The notes under the pieces were generated by a model. It was not told where the DNA came from and did not search any database. It was given only the letters and a program-made list of their open reading frames with translations. The translations under genes and the position numbers were made by a program. A stretch of 48,511 bases of DNA. Origin: a bacterium. Its GTDB lineage: Bacteria > Joyebacterota > Joyebacteria > Joyebacterales > Joyebacteraceae. Location: positions 1 through 48,511 of the forward strand of contig JALGWI010000018.1 of assembly GCA_025774245.1 (NCBI GenBank). Reading direction: 5' to 3'. Shown here piece by piece: positions 25,260 through 33,713 of this stretch; position 1 is the stretch's first letter, and the number at the start of each line of letters is the position of its first letter.

Positions 25260-25778
25260 CTACGTGGCGCCCAGCATCGCCGCCGTGAAGACACCCAGCA
25301 TGGCCATGAAGGCCGACAGAAGGAGCCCGATGACGACGGGCACGGCCACGACGATGACGGCCTTGCCGCGTTCGATCGAGTACACCTTCTCGATCGTGAA
25401 GACGGCCACGACACACAGCCAGAGAGCGGCGAGCCAGAAGAGAGGGAGGCCCGCGGCCGGGATGATGCCAACCCAGAGGATGATCGAGGCGCACCCCAGC
25501 GGCGAGAACAGGCCCTTGAACTCGCCCTTCCCGCCGAAGAACGAGGTCGCCACGAAGTGCATGATCCCTGTATCGATGAACATCCCGATGAGCACGAGAA
25601 TCGCCGTGACGATGACCAGGGCCGGCTGGAGCATGCCGAACGCCATGCAGGCGCCCCCGATCGCGACGATTCCGATGGCCGGAATGAACGCCTTCTCATC
25701 GGCCGCCAGCTTCTCGATCACTTCGACCTTGAGCTTCACGACCTCCCAGCCCGCCTTCATGTAATCGAAGAAAGACAT
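25260..25778 (-). CDS. Small polytopic membrane protein, Yip1-like
   Basis: A 172-residue protein with a short amphipathic N-terminus (MSFFDYMKAGWEVVKLKVEV). Five hydrophobic segments follow (about 31-48, 50-67, 92-108, 112-130, 140-165), with IMHFVATSFFGGKGEFKGLF between the second and third. This topology and the xxHFVATSFFGGKG loop resemble bacterial Yip1-domain proteins, whose role is not established. The start is supported by AAGGAG on the minus strand and by a promoter about 105 bases upstream. It is a single-gene unit with its own terminator. Confidence 0.62.
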   Translation of the reverse strand: MSFFDYMKAGWEVVKLKVEVIEKLAADEKAFIPAIGIVAIGGACMAFGMLQPALVIVTAILVLIGMFIDTGIMHFVATSFFGGKGEFKGLFSPLGCASIILWVGIIPAAGLPLFWLAALWLCVVAVFTIEKVYSIERGKAVIVVAVPVVIGLLLSAFMAMLGVFTAAMLGAT

Positions 25779-25882
25779 TGAGACTCCTTCCTCTCGCGGG
25801 ATCCTGGCCGCGCCCCAGGGATCGCTCCGCAGTGTCGTTCAGGTCCGACGCCGTTGGCGGCACGCTTGCCGCTCGCGGCCCG

Positions 25883-25911
25883 ACTATAGCGACGGCCCCC
25901 AGGCGGTGCAA
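25883..25911 (-). promoter_or_regulatory. Promoter of the Yip1-like gene
   Basis: On the minus strand: TTGCAC (25911-25906), 17-base spacer, TATAGT (25888-25883). The -10 equals those at 12127 and 15492. Confidence 0.5.
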
Positions 25912-26246
25912 GCGGAAACCGCACGCCCGGCCGAGGGGCCTCGAGCGGAGTGGGCGGGGTCCCGGAGCACGCCCGCCGCCGCAACGTGCCTGTGGGGAAC
26001 CCTCGCCTTCTGCCGGGTCAGGATTCGCCATGGGGGGCCCGGAGCCCGCTCCGGAAGGCCGCAGGACGGTGAGAGGGCGCCGGGCCGCCGCCGGCCGTGC
26101 CGGAAAGGCCCAGTGGGTGGGGGTGTTCTCGACAGGGTCTGCCGGAGGGCGGAGGCAATGGAGGAGCGGCCTGATAGCCGATCTGGCATAGTCTATGCAG
26201 TTGGGCATGACTGTTACACGTGACGAGGCTACGAGTAGGGGGAGTG
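25912..26246. other. Non-coding region upstream of the small lipoprotein gene
   Basis: No gene is supported here. Near its right end lies a palindrome GCATAG-T-CTATGC (about 26185-26197), which may be an operator or part of a promoter for the gene at 26356. No good -35/-10 pair is visible. Confidence 0.35.
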
Positions 26247-26284
26247 CCTGAGCGCCAGCCGCAGCAACGTACGGCACACTCAGG
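26247..26284 (+). ncRNA. Possible structured leader before the small lipoprotein gene
   Basis: CCTGAG (26247-26252) pairs with CTCAGG (26279-26284), and inside it GCCG (26258-26261) pairs with CGGC (26272-26275) around a CAGCAACGTA loop. The fold sits about 70 bases before the lipoprotein ATG. I do not recognise a known riboswitch family in it. Confidence 0.25.
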
Positions 26285-26355
26285 GAGAGGCGACTTCGGC
26301 ACCTAGGCTATCGCGTCCGATCCGCGAGGGTCGGCCCGAGGAGGAGGATTGCAGT

Positions 26356-26832
26356 ATGAGGAGTGATCGGCGCCTTTCGCGCTGGGCTACGGTAGGCGGC
26401 GCGCTGGTTATGGCGGCCGCGTTGGGGATCTCCGGCTGCAGCATGTCGGGGTCGGAATCGGCCTGGACCGGCGGCAGCGGTGATCTCGAGGGTACGGTGA
26501 CTTCAAACCGCGGCGTCACGCTCACCGGGATCGAGGTCCAGCTGTGGACGTCGACCGGCACGAGCGATTCGCAGACGGAGTACAACACCGCCACGGACGC
26601 CTGGGGCCGGTATCTGTTCGAGGGTGTGGAGCTCGAGACCGGCTACACCGACGAGCAGCCCTGCATGATCTACGTCAACCGGACGCAGGATGACGAGACC
26701 GCGATCGACCCGGAGTACGGGACGTACTGGACGACGACCACGGTCGAGAAGAACCAGATGAAGAGCCTGTCCATGTCGATCATGGAGATCGAGGACGGTC
26801 CGGGCGACCCGGAGTCGATGTACGACGAGTAG
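26356..26832 (+). CDS. Small lipoprotein with a carboxypeptidase-regulatory-like (Ig-type) domain
   Basis: A 158-residue protein. ATG 26356 follows GAGGAGGAGG. The signal peptide ends in ALGISGCS, a good lipobox with Cys27. The mature part has GDLEGTVTSNRGVTLTGIEVQLW followed by YNTATDAWGRYLFEGVELETGY, the pattern of a carboxypeptidase-regulatory-like beta-sandwich: a short extension, an added-value strand, then a GxYxFxGV strand. The C-terminal third is acidic (EIEDGPGDPESMYDE). No enzymatic motif. It stands alone between a possible structured leader and a terminator. Confidence 0.78.
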   Translation: MRSDRRLSRWATVGGALVMAAALGISGCSMSGSESAWTGGSGDLEGTVTSNRGVTLTGIEVQLWTSTGTSDSQTEYNTATDAWGRYLFEGVELETGYTDEQPCMIYVNRTQDDETAIDPEYGTYWTTTTVEKNQMKSLSMSIMEIEDGPGDPESMYDE

Positions 26833-26920
26833 GCGGTCTGACCCGCCCGTCGGAGACTACCGCGCGGGCGCGCTCTCCGAGGGAGAGGGGGAGCGGCACG
26901 ACGAGCACTGAGAACGAACG

Positions 26921-26951
26921 AAGGGGGCTGCCGCAGGACGGCAGCCCCCTT
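26921..26951. terminator. Bidirectional hairpin between the lipoprotein and tRNA-Leu genes
   Basis: AAGGGGGCTGCCG pairs with CGGCAGCCCCCTT, a perfect 13-bp stem with a CAGGA loop. It stands downstream of the plus-strand lipoprotein gene and immediately past the 3' end of the minus-strand tRNA-Leu. The minus-strand tail is CGTTCGTTCTC. Confidence 0.7.
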
Positions 26952-26953
26952 TC

Positions 26954-27042
26954 TGGTGCCGGAGGCCGGAATCGAACCGGCACGGACCGTAAGGCCCGCG
27001 GGATTTTGAGTCCCGTGCGTCTACCAGTTTCACCACTCCGGC
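26954..27042 (-). tRNA. tRNA-Leu (anticodon CAA)
   Basis: On the minus strand GCCGGAG pairs with CTCCGGC, followed by ACCA, so CCA is encoded. The anticodon loop is CTCAAAA (anticodon CAA, reads UUG). A long variable arm (CGGGCC-TTAC-GGTCCG) is typical of class II leucine tRNAs, and the T arm has GGTTCGATTCC. Confidence 0.97.
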
Positions 27043-27061
27043 GATCACAGGATTCGCGGTC

Positions 27062-27090
27062 ACTCTAGCACCGGCGGAAGGAGCGGTCAA
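27062..27090 (-). promoter_or_regulatory. Promoter of tRNA-Leu
   Basis: On the minus strand: TTGACC (27090-27085), 17-base spacer, TAGAGT (27067-27062), about 20 bases before the tRNA 5' end. Confidence 0.7.
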
Positions 27091-27113
27091 GCGGGCCTCG
27101 CGCCAGTTTCCCC

Positions 27114-27141
27114 TTGACTGCGGCTGTCAGGATGCTAGAAT
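27114..27141 (+). promoter_or_regulatory. Promoter of tRNA-Ala
   Basis: TTGACT (27114-27119), 16-base spacer, TAGAAT (27136-27141), 28 bases before the tRNA 5' end. It runs back to back with the tRNA-Leu promoter. Confidence 0.7.
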
Positions 27142-27169
27142 TCCCGAGAGAAACGATATGCACATGTGT

Positions 27170-27246
27170 GGGGCCATAGCTCAGTTGGGACGAGCGCCTG
27201 ACTGGCAGTCAGGAGGTCGCGGGTTCGATCCCCGCTGGCTCCACCA
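27170..27246 (+). tRNA. tRNA-Ala (anticodon GGC)
   Basis: GGGGCCA pairs with TGGCTCC. The D arm has GCTCAG...GAGC, the anticodon stem is CCTGA/TCAGG with loop CTGGCAG (anticodon GGC), and the T arm is GCGGG-TTCGATC-CCCGC. ACCA is encoded at the 3' end. Confidence 0.97.
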
Positions 27247-27280
27247 AAGACGGGATCCGCCGAGATTCGACGTAAGTGAC

Positions 27281-27318
27281 CGCCGGGTGGCATGTTAGCT
27301 GCCCGGCGATCTCTTTTC
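27281..27318 (+). terminator. Terminator after tRNA-Ala
   Basis: CGCCGGGTGGC pairs with GCTGCCCGGCG (11 bp with G-T pairs, ATGTTA loop), followed by ATCTCTTTTC. It ends the single-tRNA transcript 35 bases past the CCA. Confidence 0.75.
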
Positions 27319-27382
27319 GGCCCGGGCGCACGGATGGGTCGGCGAGGCCGGCCGAATCGTCAAGAAAGAGATGGACTAGCTC

Positions 27383-27412
27383 TTGACAAGTGACCGATAA
27401 CTGTGCTAGAAT
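27383..27412 (+). promoter_or_regulatory. Promoter of the C25 peptidase gene
   Basis: A perfect TTGACA (27383-27388), 18-base spacer, TAGAAT (27407-27412). The leader to the gene is about 140-190 bases and contains a GGGGG/CCCCC hairpin at about 27434-27450. I see no known riboswitch in it. Confidence 0.7.
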
Positions 27413-27608
27413 ATACTTAGGTCGTGAGAGCATGGGGGCGAGTACCCCCGGACCCTTTCTCAAAGCAGGAGCCTGCCTCTACCGTCACTGCTAACGCTCG
27501 AATCATCGGTACTTGAACGATGCGGCCGCCCGATAGGGCGCGCGAGGAGAGCTGGCAGTGAGAAGGTCGGAGCGCGTTCCTGCCTTCGCTATAAGAGAAA
27601 GGCTTCCG

Positions 27609-30600
27609 ATGCGACGTCTCCTTGTTCTAACGATGCTGGTGGCCGCGGCGCTCGCCGCGGTGGCCCAGGGGGGCTTGGCGCGAACTACCTCTCGAGCCGA
27701 ATTCGAGACCGCGGACGTTGCGGTCGAGGCCGTGCGATCCTTCCAGAAGCTCACCGTCGAAGGTTGCTCGACACTGTCCGAGGTGGGGGAGCCGGAGCTT
27801 CCCGTGCGGGTGGTGCGGTTCGTGATCCCGGCCACGTCTCGTGTGGAGGACGTGGTGGTCTCTCTCCTTGAAGAGGAGGAGCTGCCGGGAACGTACCGGG
27901 TGGTGCCGACGCAGCCCGACGTGCCGATCGGCGAGGCGGCCGAGTGGGCCGATCCCGATCCGGCGATCTACGAGAGCGACGCTCCGTTCCCCGGAAGCCA
28001 CGTCCGCTATCTGGGCGACGGCTACCTCGGTGGCTACCGCATCGCGAGCGTGGCGATCTACCCTCTGACATACGCCCCGCGCACGGGGAAGCTGACCCTC
28101 GCGAGGGACATCTCGGTGGAGCTCGTGCTCGGGCAGGGAGCCGACCGGTCGCATCCTCGCCAGCGCACGACCGCGCGCTCCGACGCCCTCTACAAGAGCC
28201 TCGTCGAGGGGCTCGTCGAGAACCCCGAGGACGTGGCGGGGAGACTCTCCGGGTCGGTCGAGGTCGTGGACGACTTCGGGCCTGACGGGTTCCTCCCTCG
28301 CTACACGCCTTCGCTCGAGGGGAGCCCCGTCGAGTACGTGATCATCACGACGGACGAGTTCGCCTCCCAGTTCCAGGAACTGGCGGACCGGAAGACCAGG
28401 AAGGGCGTGCCGGCGGTCGTGAGGACGATCTCCTGGATCGAGTCCAACTACCCCGGCGGTTGCGACACGCCCGAGCGGATCCGCCTCTTCATCAGGGACG
28501 CGTTCGCGTCCTGGGGCACCACCTACGTCCTCCTGGGCGGCGACACCGGGGTCGTGCCCGTCAGATTCGCCTCCACCGCCTACTACGGCGGCGAGGAGAT
28601 CCCGTGCGACCTCTACTACGGGGACCTCGACGGCAACTGGAACGACGACGGTGACGCTCTCTTCGGAGAGGCGTACGCGGGCCCGACGTCTCCCGGCGAC
28701 AGCATCGACTTCTACCCCGACGTGTTCGTGGGGCGCGCTCCCGTGAGCAGCGTCGTCGAGATCGAGACCTTCCTCGACAAGTGCGAGCGGTACGAAACGG
28801 ATCCGGTCCGCCACTTCACCGACCGGAACCTCTACCTCGCCGAGGTCGTCTTCCCCTACGACTGGGAATCGGGTCCGTACAGCCTGGACGGTGCGGCGGA
28901 CGTGATCGAGCCGATGCTCCCGTCGATCCCGACCACCATCAGGAACGTCAGGCTCTACGCCAACACCGTCGAGTACCCGGACGCGTACCCGCTCTCGGCC
29001 TCCGCGGCGATCGACTCGCTCGACGCCGGGTACAACCTGGTCGTGCACGTCGGCCACGGGAACAAGGACGTGATGCGCGTCGGGCAGGATAACTACATCA
29101 CGATGGCCGACGCCTCGGGCCTTGCGAACGGGATTGAGAAGGCGTCGTTCGCCTGGTTGCTGAACTGCAGCTCGGCATCGATCGACGCCGACTGCATCGC
29201 CGAGCGGGCGGTCAACAACCCGGACGGCGGAGCCATCGCGCTCTTCGGTCCGACGCGCTACGCGTTCCCGGCAACGCTCCGCGGCTACCTGTACGACTGG
29301 GTCGACCTCCTCTACAACGAGCCCGTTACTCAGATCGGAGCGATCTCGGCAATGTCCAAGGCGGCGCACGCCAGCCCCGAGGAGTCCGAGCACGAGAATC
29401 CGAACAGGTGGACCCAGTTCTGCACCCTGCTCCTCGGCGATCCCGAGCTGTCGCTCTGGACGCGTCGTCCGGGCAGCCTCAGCGTCCTTCACTCGAGCTC
29501 GATGAACGTCGGGGACGAGGGGCTCACCGTGAGCGTGACGGGCTCGGGTCCCCTCGAGGGCGCCCTCGTCTGCGCCTACAAGAACGGCGACGTCTACGGC
29601 TACGGGGTCACCGGGCCCGCCGGGCAGGTCGTGCTCGACGTGGTCCCGCACTCGACCGGCACGATCCTCGTGACCGTCACGGCGCCCGACTACATCCCGA
29701 AGGAGTCCAGCGTCAGCGTGACGCCGGCCGCCGGGGCCTACGTCCACCTCGTCGAGGCCGTGCCCGACGACGACGGCGCGGGCGGCAGCTACGGGAACGG
29801 CAACGGGGCGGCAGAGTCAGGCGAGACGATCGAGCTCGACGTCGAGATTCGAAACGGCGGCACCGTCCTGGCGAGCGGCGTGACGGCCACCCTGAGCTCG
29901 CTCGATCCGTACGTCACGATCGAGCAGACGATCGCTCTCGCGGGAGACGTGGGAGGCGGTTCGTCGGTCGTGGTCGACGAGGCCTTCAGGCTCTCGATCG
30001 ATCCCGATTGTCCGAACGAGCACGACGTGATCTTCACCATCGACTTCGCCGAGGTCGATGACCGCGAGTCGGACGACAACGGAAGGCGCTTCCCGTGCGC
30101 TCCCGAAGGCCGGGCCGCGTGGAGCGAGGAGTTCACCGTCAGGGTCTGCCGGGCCGAGCTCCTGAGCCTCCGCGTCGACTTCGACGATTCGGCCGGCAAC
30201 GGGAACGGCGTTCCCGACGCGGGCGAGACGGTCGATCTCGTGATCGGCCTCTGGAACGATGGAAACGGCGACGCGGAGGGCGTGACTGGCACGCTCCGCT
30301 ACCCGTCCCACCACGTGACGCTCATCGACAGCAGCGCGTCCTGGGGCAGCGTTCCCGCCGGCGCTACCGTGAGCGCCTCGGACGGCTTCCGGTTTTTCGT
30401 GAACCAGGCGATCTCCGAGCGCTTCGAGGTCGTTCTGGCAGGAACCTACGGAGCCACCTGGTCCGTCTCGATCGACGTCTACCCGCCGAGCGCTCCCTCG
30501 GGTCTCTCTGGGAGGGTGAGGGGCACGACGATCGAGCTCAGCTGGGAGCCCGTGGATGACTCCGACCTCCGGGGCTACGACATCTATCGCGCGGAGCACG

Positions 30601-32399
30601 TCGCCGGTCCGTACACGATGGCCAACGACGCGCTCATCGAGGGCTCGTCCTACTTCTCCGATCCCGACCTCGCCGAGAACACCCTCTATCACTACTACGT
30701 TGCCGCCGTCGACTCGTCCGGCAACACGAGCGCGGCCTCTGAGATCCTCTCGCTCTCGACGAACCCGCCGAGCCAGTCCGGCTGGCCGCTCGCCACCGCG
30801 AGCGCAATGTACTCGAGCCCGACGATCGTCGACATCGACGGCGATGGTGAGCTGGAGGTCCTGATCTCGTCCGACGAGATCTACGCCTGGCACGCGGACG
30901 GTTCCGAGGTGGTCGATGGCGACGGCGATCCGCGGACCGTGGGCATCCTGGCCGACGACGGCGATGGAGGCTACCGCTCCTCGGTGGCCGTCGGTGAGAT
31001 CGACGGCGACGCCGGTGTCGAGATCGTCTGCGCGGCGTGGGCCGACGTCGGGCCCGAGGGGAGCGCGCAGTATGCGGTCTACGTTTGGAACGGCGAGGAC
31101 GGGAGCGTGGTTCCCGGCTGGCCGGTCTACACGAAGAAGTTCTGCTGGGCGAGCCCCGCCCTCGCGGACTTCGATCTCGACGGCAGGTCCGAGATCGTGC
31201 TGCCGTGCGCGGACGGGAACCTCTACTGCTGGCGCCCCGATGGTTCGGAGCTGATCGACGGCGACGACGATCCCTCCACCACCGGCGTCTTCGCCTGGCT
31301 GGGCGGCAAGTGGGTCTATGGATCTCCCGCCATCGCGGATCTCGACGGCGACCTCGTTCCGGAGATCGTACAGCCCGCCTTGAACGACAGCGTGTACGCC
31401 TTCCACGCCGACGGGAGCCGCGTCGCCGGCTGGCCGATCCACGTGGGAGCAAGATCATTCTCCTCACCGGCGATCGGGGACGTCGACAACGACGGTGAGC
31501 TCGAGATCGCGATCGGATCGAACTTCGAGCGGGTCTGGCTCGTCGAGGCCGACGGAACGATCATGGACGGGTGGCCGCAGGTTCTCACGCTCGAGGGAGA
31601 CTTCCCTCCGTCGCCGGTCCTGGCCGACATCGCGGGCGACGGGTTCCTCGAAGTCGTCCTCGTCGGTTCCGACGGCGAGGTGATCGTGAGGGACTACCAG
31701 GGACTGGCGCTGCCCGGCTGGCCGCAGCAGATCAACGCCTATTGCGCCTCGAGCGCAGCCGTCGCCGACATCGACGGCGATCCCGGGATGGAGATCGTTG
31801 TCGGGTCGCACGACGGCCGCGTGTACTGCTTCGATGCCGACGGCGACCTCCTCAGAGGATGGCCGATCCAGACCGAAGCGGAGATCTTCAGCTCTCCCGC
31901 CGTCGCGGATCTTGACGGCGACGGCGACAACGAGGTGATCGTCGGCAGCATGGACACGATCGTCTACGCGTGGGACTGCGAGGGCGACTACGACGACGGC
32001 GACGGCGTCCAGTGGGGCATGTTCCTGCACGACCCGCAGAGGACGCAGAGCTACGGCTTCGTCGCCCCGACCGGCATCGACGAGGGCGACGACGAGTGGA
32101 ACGGCGGCAGGAGGGTCGCGCTCGAGCAGAACAGCCCGAACCCGTTCAACCCGGTGACGACGATCGCCTTCGCAGTGCCTGCGATCGGCGGCAGTTCCGT
32201 CGACGCGGCGCTCGCGATCTACAGCGTCGACGGCCGCCTCGTGAACGTGCTTGTCGACGGGCCGCTCTCGGGCGGCGAGCACTCGGTGACCTGGGACGGG
32301 CGCGACGGCAGCGGGAATCGCGTTGCGTCCGGCATCTACCTCTACCGCCTGACGGTCGACGGCGAGTCGGCCTCGCGGAAGATGACGCTCCTGAAATAG
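27609..32399 (+). CDS. Giant secreted C25 (gingipain-like) cysteine protease with Fn3, FG-GAP-like repeats and T9SS-type tail
   Basis: 1596 residues from ATG 27609, where a signal peptide (MRRLLVLTMLV, cleavage near GGLA) begins. GTG 27558, behind GAGGAG, is an in-frame alternative adding 17 residues. After a pro-region (to about 230) comes a peptidase C25 domain (about 245-620) with catalytic His in VVHVGHGNKD (His483) and Cys in LLNCSSAS (Cys520). CARDB/Ig-like modules follow to about 950, a fibronectin type III domain at about 958-1052, then six or more beta-propeller-like repeats (about 1056-1475) marked by GWP and DIDGDGELEV-type loops that should bind calcium. Residues about 1500-1596 are a FlgD-like sorting domain with ALEQNSPNPFNPVTTIAF and GIYLYRLTVDG. 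It is probably exported through a type IX-like route and kept at or released from the surface. Confidence 0.88.
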   Translation: MRRLLVLTMLVAAALAAVAQGGLARTTSRAEFETADVAVEAVRSFQKLTVEGCSTLSEVGEPELPVRVVRFVIPATSRVEDVVVSLLEEEELPGTYRVVPTQPDVPIGEAAEWADPDPAIYESDAPFPGSHVRYLGDGYLGGYRIASVAIYPLTYAPRTGKLTLARDISVELVLGQGADRSHPRQRTTARSDALYKSLVEGLVENPEDVAGRLSGSVEVVDDFGPDGFLPRYTPSLEGSPVEYVIITTDEFASQFQELADRKTRKGVPAVVRTISWIESNYPGGCDTPERIRLFIRDAFASWGTTYVLLGGDTGVVPVRFASTAYYGGEEIPCDLYYGDLDGNWNDDGDALFGEAYAGPTSPGDSIDFYPDVFVGRAPVSSVVEIETFLDKCERYETDPVRHFTDRNLYLAEVVFPYDWESGPYSLDGAADVIEPMLPSIPTTIRNVRLYANTVEYPDAYPLSASAAIDSLDAGYNLVVHVGHGNKDVMRVGQDNYITMADASGLANGIEKASFAWLLNCSSASIDADCIAERAVNNPDGGAIALFGPTRYAFPATLRGYLYDWVDLLYNEPVTQIGAISAMSKAAHASPEESEHENPNRWTQFCTLLLGDPELSLWTRRPGSLSVLHSSSMNVGDEGLTVSVTGSGPLEGALVCAYKNGDVYGYGVTGPAGQVVLDVVPHSTGTILVTVTAPDYIPKESSVSVTPAAGAYVHLVEAVPDDDGAGGSYGNGNGAAESGETIELDVEIRNGGTVLASGVTATLSSLDPYVTIEQTIALAGDVGGGSSVVVDEAFRLSIDPDCPNEHDVIFTIDFAEVDDRESDDNGRRFPCAPEGRAAWSEEFTVRVCRAELLSLRVDFDDSAGNGNGVPDAGETVDLVIGLWNDGNGDAEGVTGTLRYPSHHVTLIDSSASWGSVPAGATVSASDGFRFFVNQAISERFEVVLAGTYGATWSVSIDVYPPSAPSGLSGRVRGTTIELSWEPVDDSDLRGYDIYRAEHVAGPYTMANDALIEGSSYFSDPDLAENTLYHYYVAAVDSSGNTSAASEILSLSTNPPSQSGWPLATASAMYSSPTIVDIDGDGELEVLISSDEIYAWHADGSEVVDGDGDPRTVGILADDGDGGYRSSVAVGEIDGDAGVEIVCAAWADVGPEGSAQYAVYVWNGEDGSVVPGWPVYTKKFCWASPALADFDLDGRSEIVLPCADGNLYCWRPDGSELIDGDDDPSTTGVFAWLGGKWVYGSPAIADLDGDLVPEIVQPALNDSVYAFHADGSRVAGWPIHVGARSFSSPAIGDVDNDGELEIAIGSNFERVWLVEADGTIMDGWPQVLTLEGDFPPSPVLADIAGDGFLEVVLVGSDGEVIVRDYQGLALPGWPQQINAYCASSAAVADIDGDPGMEIVVGSHDGRVYCFDADGDLLRGWPIQTEAEIFSSPAVADLDGDGDNEVIVGSMDTIVYAWDCEGDYDDGDGVQWGMFLHDPQRTQSYGFVAPTGIDEGDDEWNGGRRVALEQNSPNPFNPVTTIAFAVPAIGGSSVDAALAIYSVDGRLVNVLVDGPLSGGEHSVTWDGRDGSGNRVASGIYLYRLTVDGESASRKMTLLK

Positions 32400-32478
32400 G
32401 GGAGGACGGTGGAAGCGCCGGGGAGCCACCCGGCCACCCGGGAGCCACCCGGGCGCCAGAGGACGAGAGCCATTGAAA

Positions 32479-32508
32479 CGGGCCCCGCCTGAGCGGGGCC
32501 CGTCTTTT
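32479..32508 (+). terminator. Intrinsic terminator after the C25 peptidase gene
   Basis: CGGGCCCCGC pairs with GCGGGGCCCG around CTGA, followed by TCTTTT. It lies 80 bases past the stop. Confidence 0.85.
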
Positions 32509-32575
32509 CGAATCGGTGTGTGGCCGTCCGGGCTCGGGTTCCGGGCAGGTCGCGGGCCCGCGCCGGGCAGGCCGG

Positions 32576-33463
32576 CTACGGCACGTACATGTTCGTGATC
32601 ATGATGGTCCACGAGAGGGGGATCGTGAGGTCGCCCTCAGCCCCCGCGGCCGTCGTGGTGCCGGTACCGCTGATCTCCAACACCTCCCTCACGAGATGGC
32701 CCTTCTTGTAGGCGAAGTACCACGTGCCCGCGCCCTCGATCTCACCCTCGGTGACCCACTCGACGCCCTGCTGCGCCCCGGTGCCCTCGACGGTTCCCGT
32801 CATCGCGGTGGCGATCCGCGCGCAGTCGATGCCCTCGATGGTCTCGTAACCGTCGAGCGTGTGGACGACATCGAACGCGATGATCATGTCTCCGGCGTCG
32901 CTCTCCTCGATGATCTTCTCCTCGCCGGTCCAGGTGTCGCCCGGGATCAGGGGACGCTCGGGCACGTTGCTGAAGATGGTCTGGAACGCCGACGCGGCGT
33001 TTCGCGTTCCGCCGGGCCCCATCGAGTACTCCATGTCATCCGGAGTGGTGACGTCGAGTTCCTCCCCGAGCGGAGTCACCGTCATCTCGAAGCTCTGGCC
33101 GGCGACGCCGGAGAGGTCGGCCTCGAAGTTGCCCTCCGGTGAGTCGGCGACGATGCTCATGGTGTCGACGGTGACCGACAGGCGGTAGTTCTCCTCCGCG
33201 ACCTCGAGGAGCTTGAGCGAGTACGCCGAATTCGTGGCGACGCCGACGGTCACCGAGCGTCCGCGGACCTCGAGGGTCTGGGCGAAGTCGTTCGTCATGC
33301 GGTACGCGAGCGCGTCGTCCTCCGGGAATCCGTAGCGGAGAACGAGCCCCGTCTCCGTGTCGCCCCACGACTGCGCCTTCGATCCGCATCCGCCCAGGGA
33401 GCACGCGACCAGGACGATCAGCCCGAACGACAGCCCCGCGCGCAGGTTTTTCTCTCGAACCAT
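32576..33463 (-). CDS. Lipoprotein of unknown function, DUF6263-like
   Basis: The start at 33463 (ATG) is set by AGGAGG just upstream on the minus strand. A longer in-frame reading to 33640 is rejected because it has no such site and lacks a signal. The 295-residue product has a lipobox SLGGCGS with Cys near residue 26. It continues TGLVLRYGFPEDDALAYRMTNDF, a mixed beta stretch, FEMTVTPLGEELDVT, then PLIPGDTWTGEEKI and a final ITNMYVP. This order resembles DUF6263-type lipoproteins of unknown role. It is convergent with the C25 gene, with the terminator between them. Confidence 0.72.
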   Translation of the reverse strand: MVREKNLRAGLSFGLIVLVACSLGGCGSKAQSWGDTETGLVLRYGFPEDDALAYRMTNDFAQTLEVRGRSVTVGVATNSAYSLKLLEVAEENYRLSVTVDTMSIVADSPEGNFEADLSGVAGQSFEMTVTPLGEELDVTTPDDMEYSMGPGGTRNAASAFQTIFSNVPERPLIPGDTWTGEEKIIEESDAGDMIIAFDVVHTLDGYETIEGIDCARIATAMTGTVEGTGAQQGVEWVTEGEIEGAGTWYFAYKKGHLVREVLEISGTGTTTAAGAEGDLTIPLSWTIMITNMYVP

Positions 33464-33633
33464 CACACTCCTCCTTCCGAGGTGTCTCTCACGATCTCTT
33501 CTACAAACTTGTCTTCCTTCTATTCGCTTTGGAGATGGTAGCACGGCTCGCGACGTGTCGATACCACAATGGCCGCACCATGGCCCGCCTGCGGAAGGCG
33601 CGGCGGGGCCTGACGTTGTGCCGCCGCGAGTGG

Positions 33634-33663
33634 TGGACACGCGCGCGACCGAGCGGTTAAACT
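33634..33663 (+). promoter_or_regulatory. Promoter of the P1B ATPase gene
   Basis: TGGACA (33634-33639), 18-base spacer, TAAACT (33658-33663), about 50 bases before the ATG. The spacer is not the 19-20 bases typical of MerR-controlled promoters. Confidence 0.45.
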
Positions 33664-33713
33664 CGTAGTGCGGGCGTGTACCCGCTCATCACTTTCGCGA
33701 GGGGACGCATCGG

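Noticed and set aside
25900-25960. tRNA-like 3' half on the minus strand near 25.9 kb
   Set aside because: The stretch has a CGTGCGG...CCGC look but no TTCGA T-loop, no acceptor stem and no anticodon arm.
33463-33640. N-terminal extension of the DUF6263-like lipoprotein to 33640
   Set aside because: It adds 59 Arg/Pro-rich residues before a good signal peptide, and the ATG at 33463 has its own AGGAGG.
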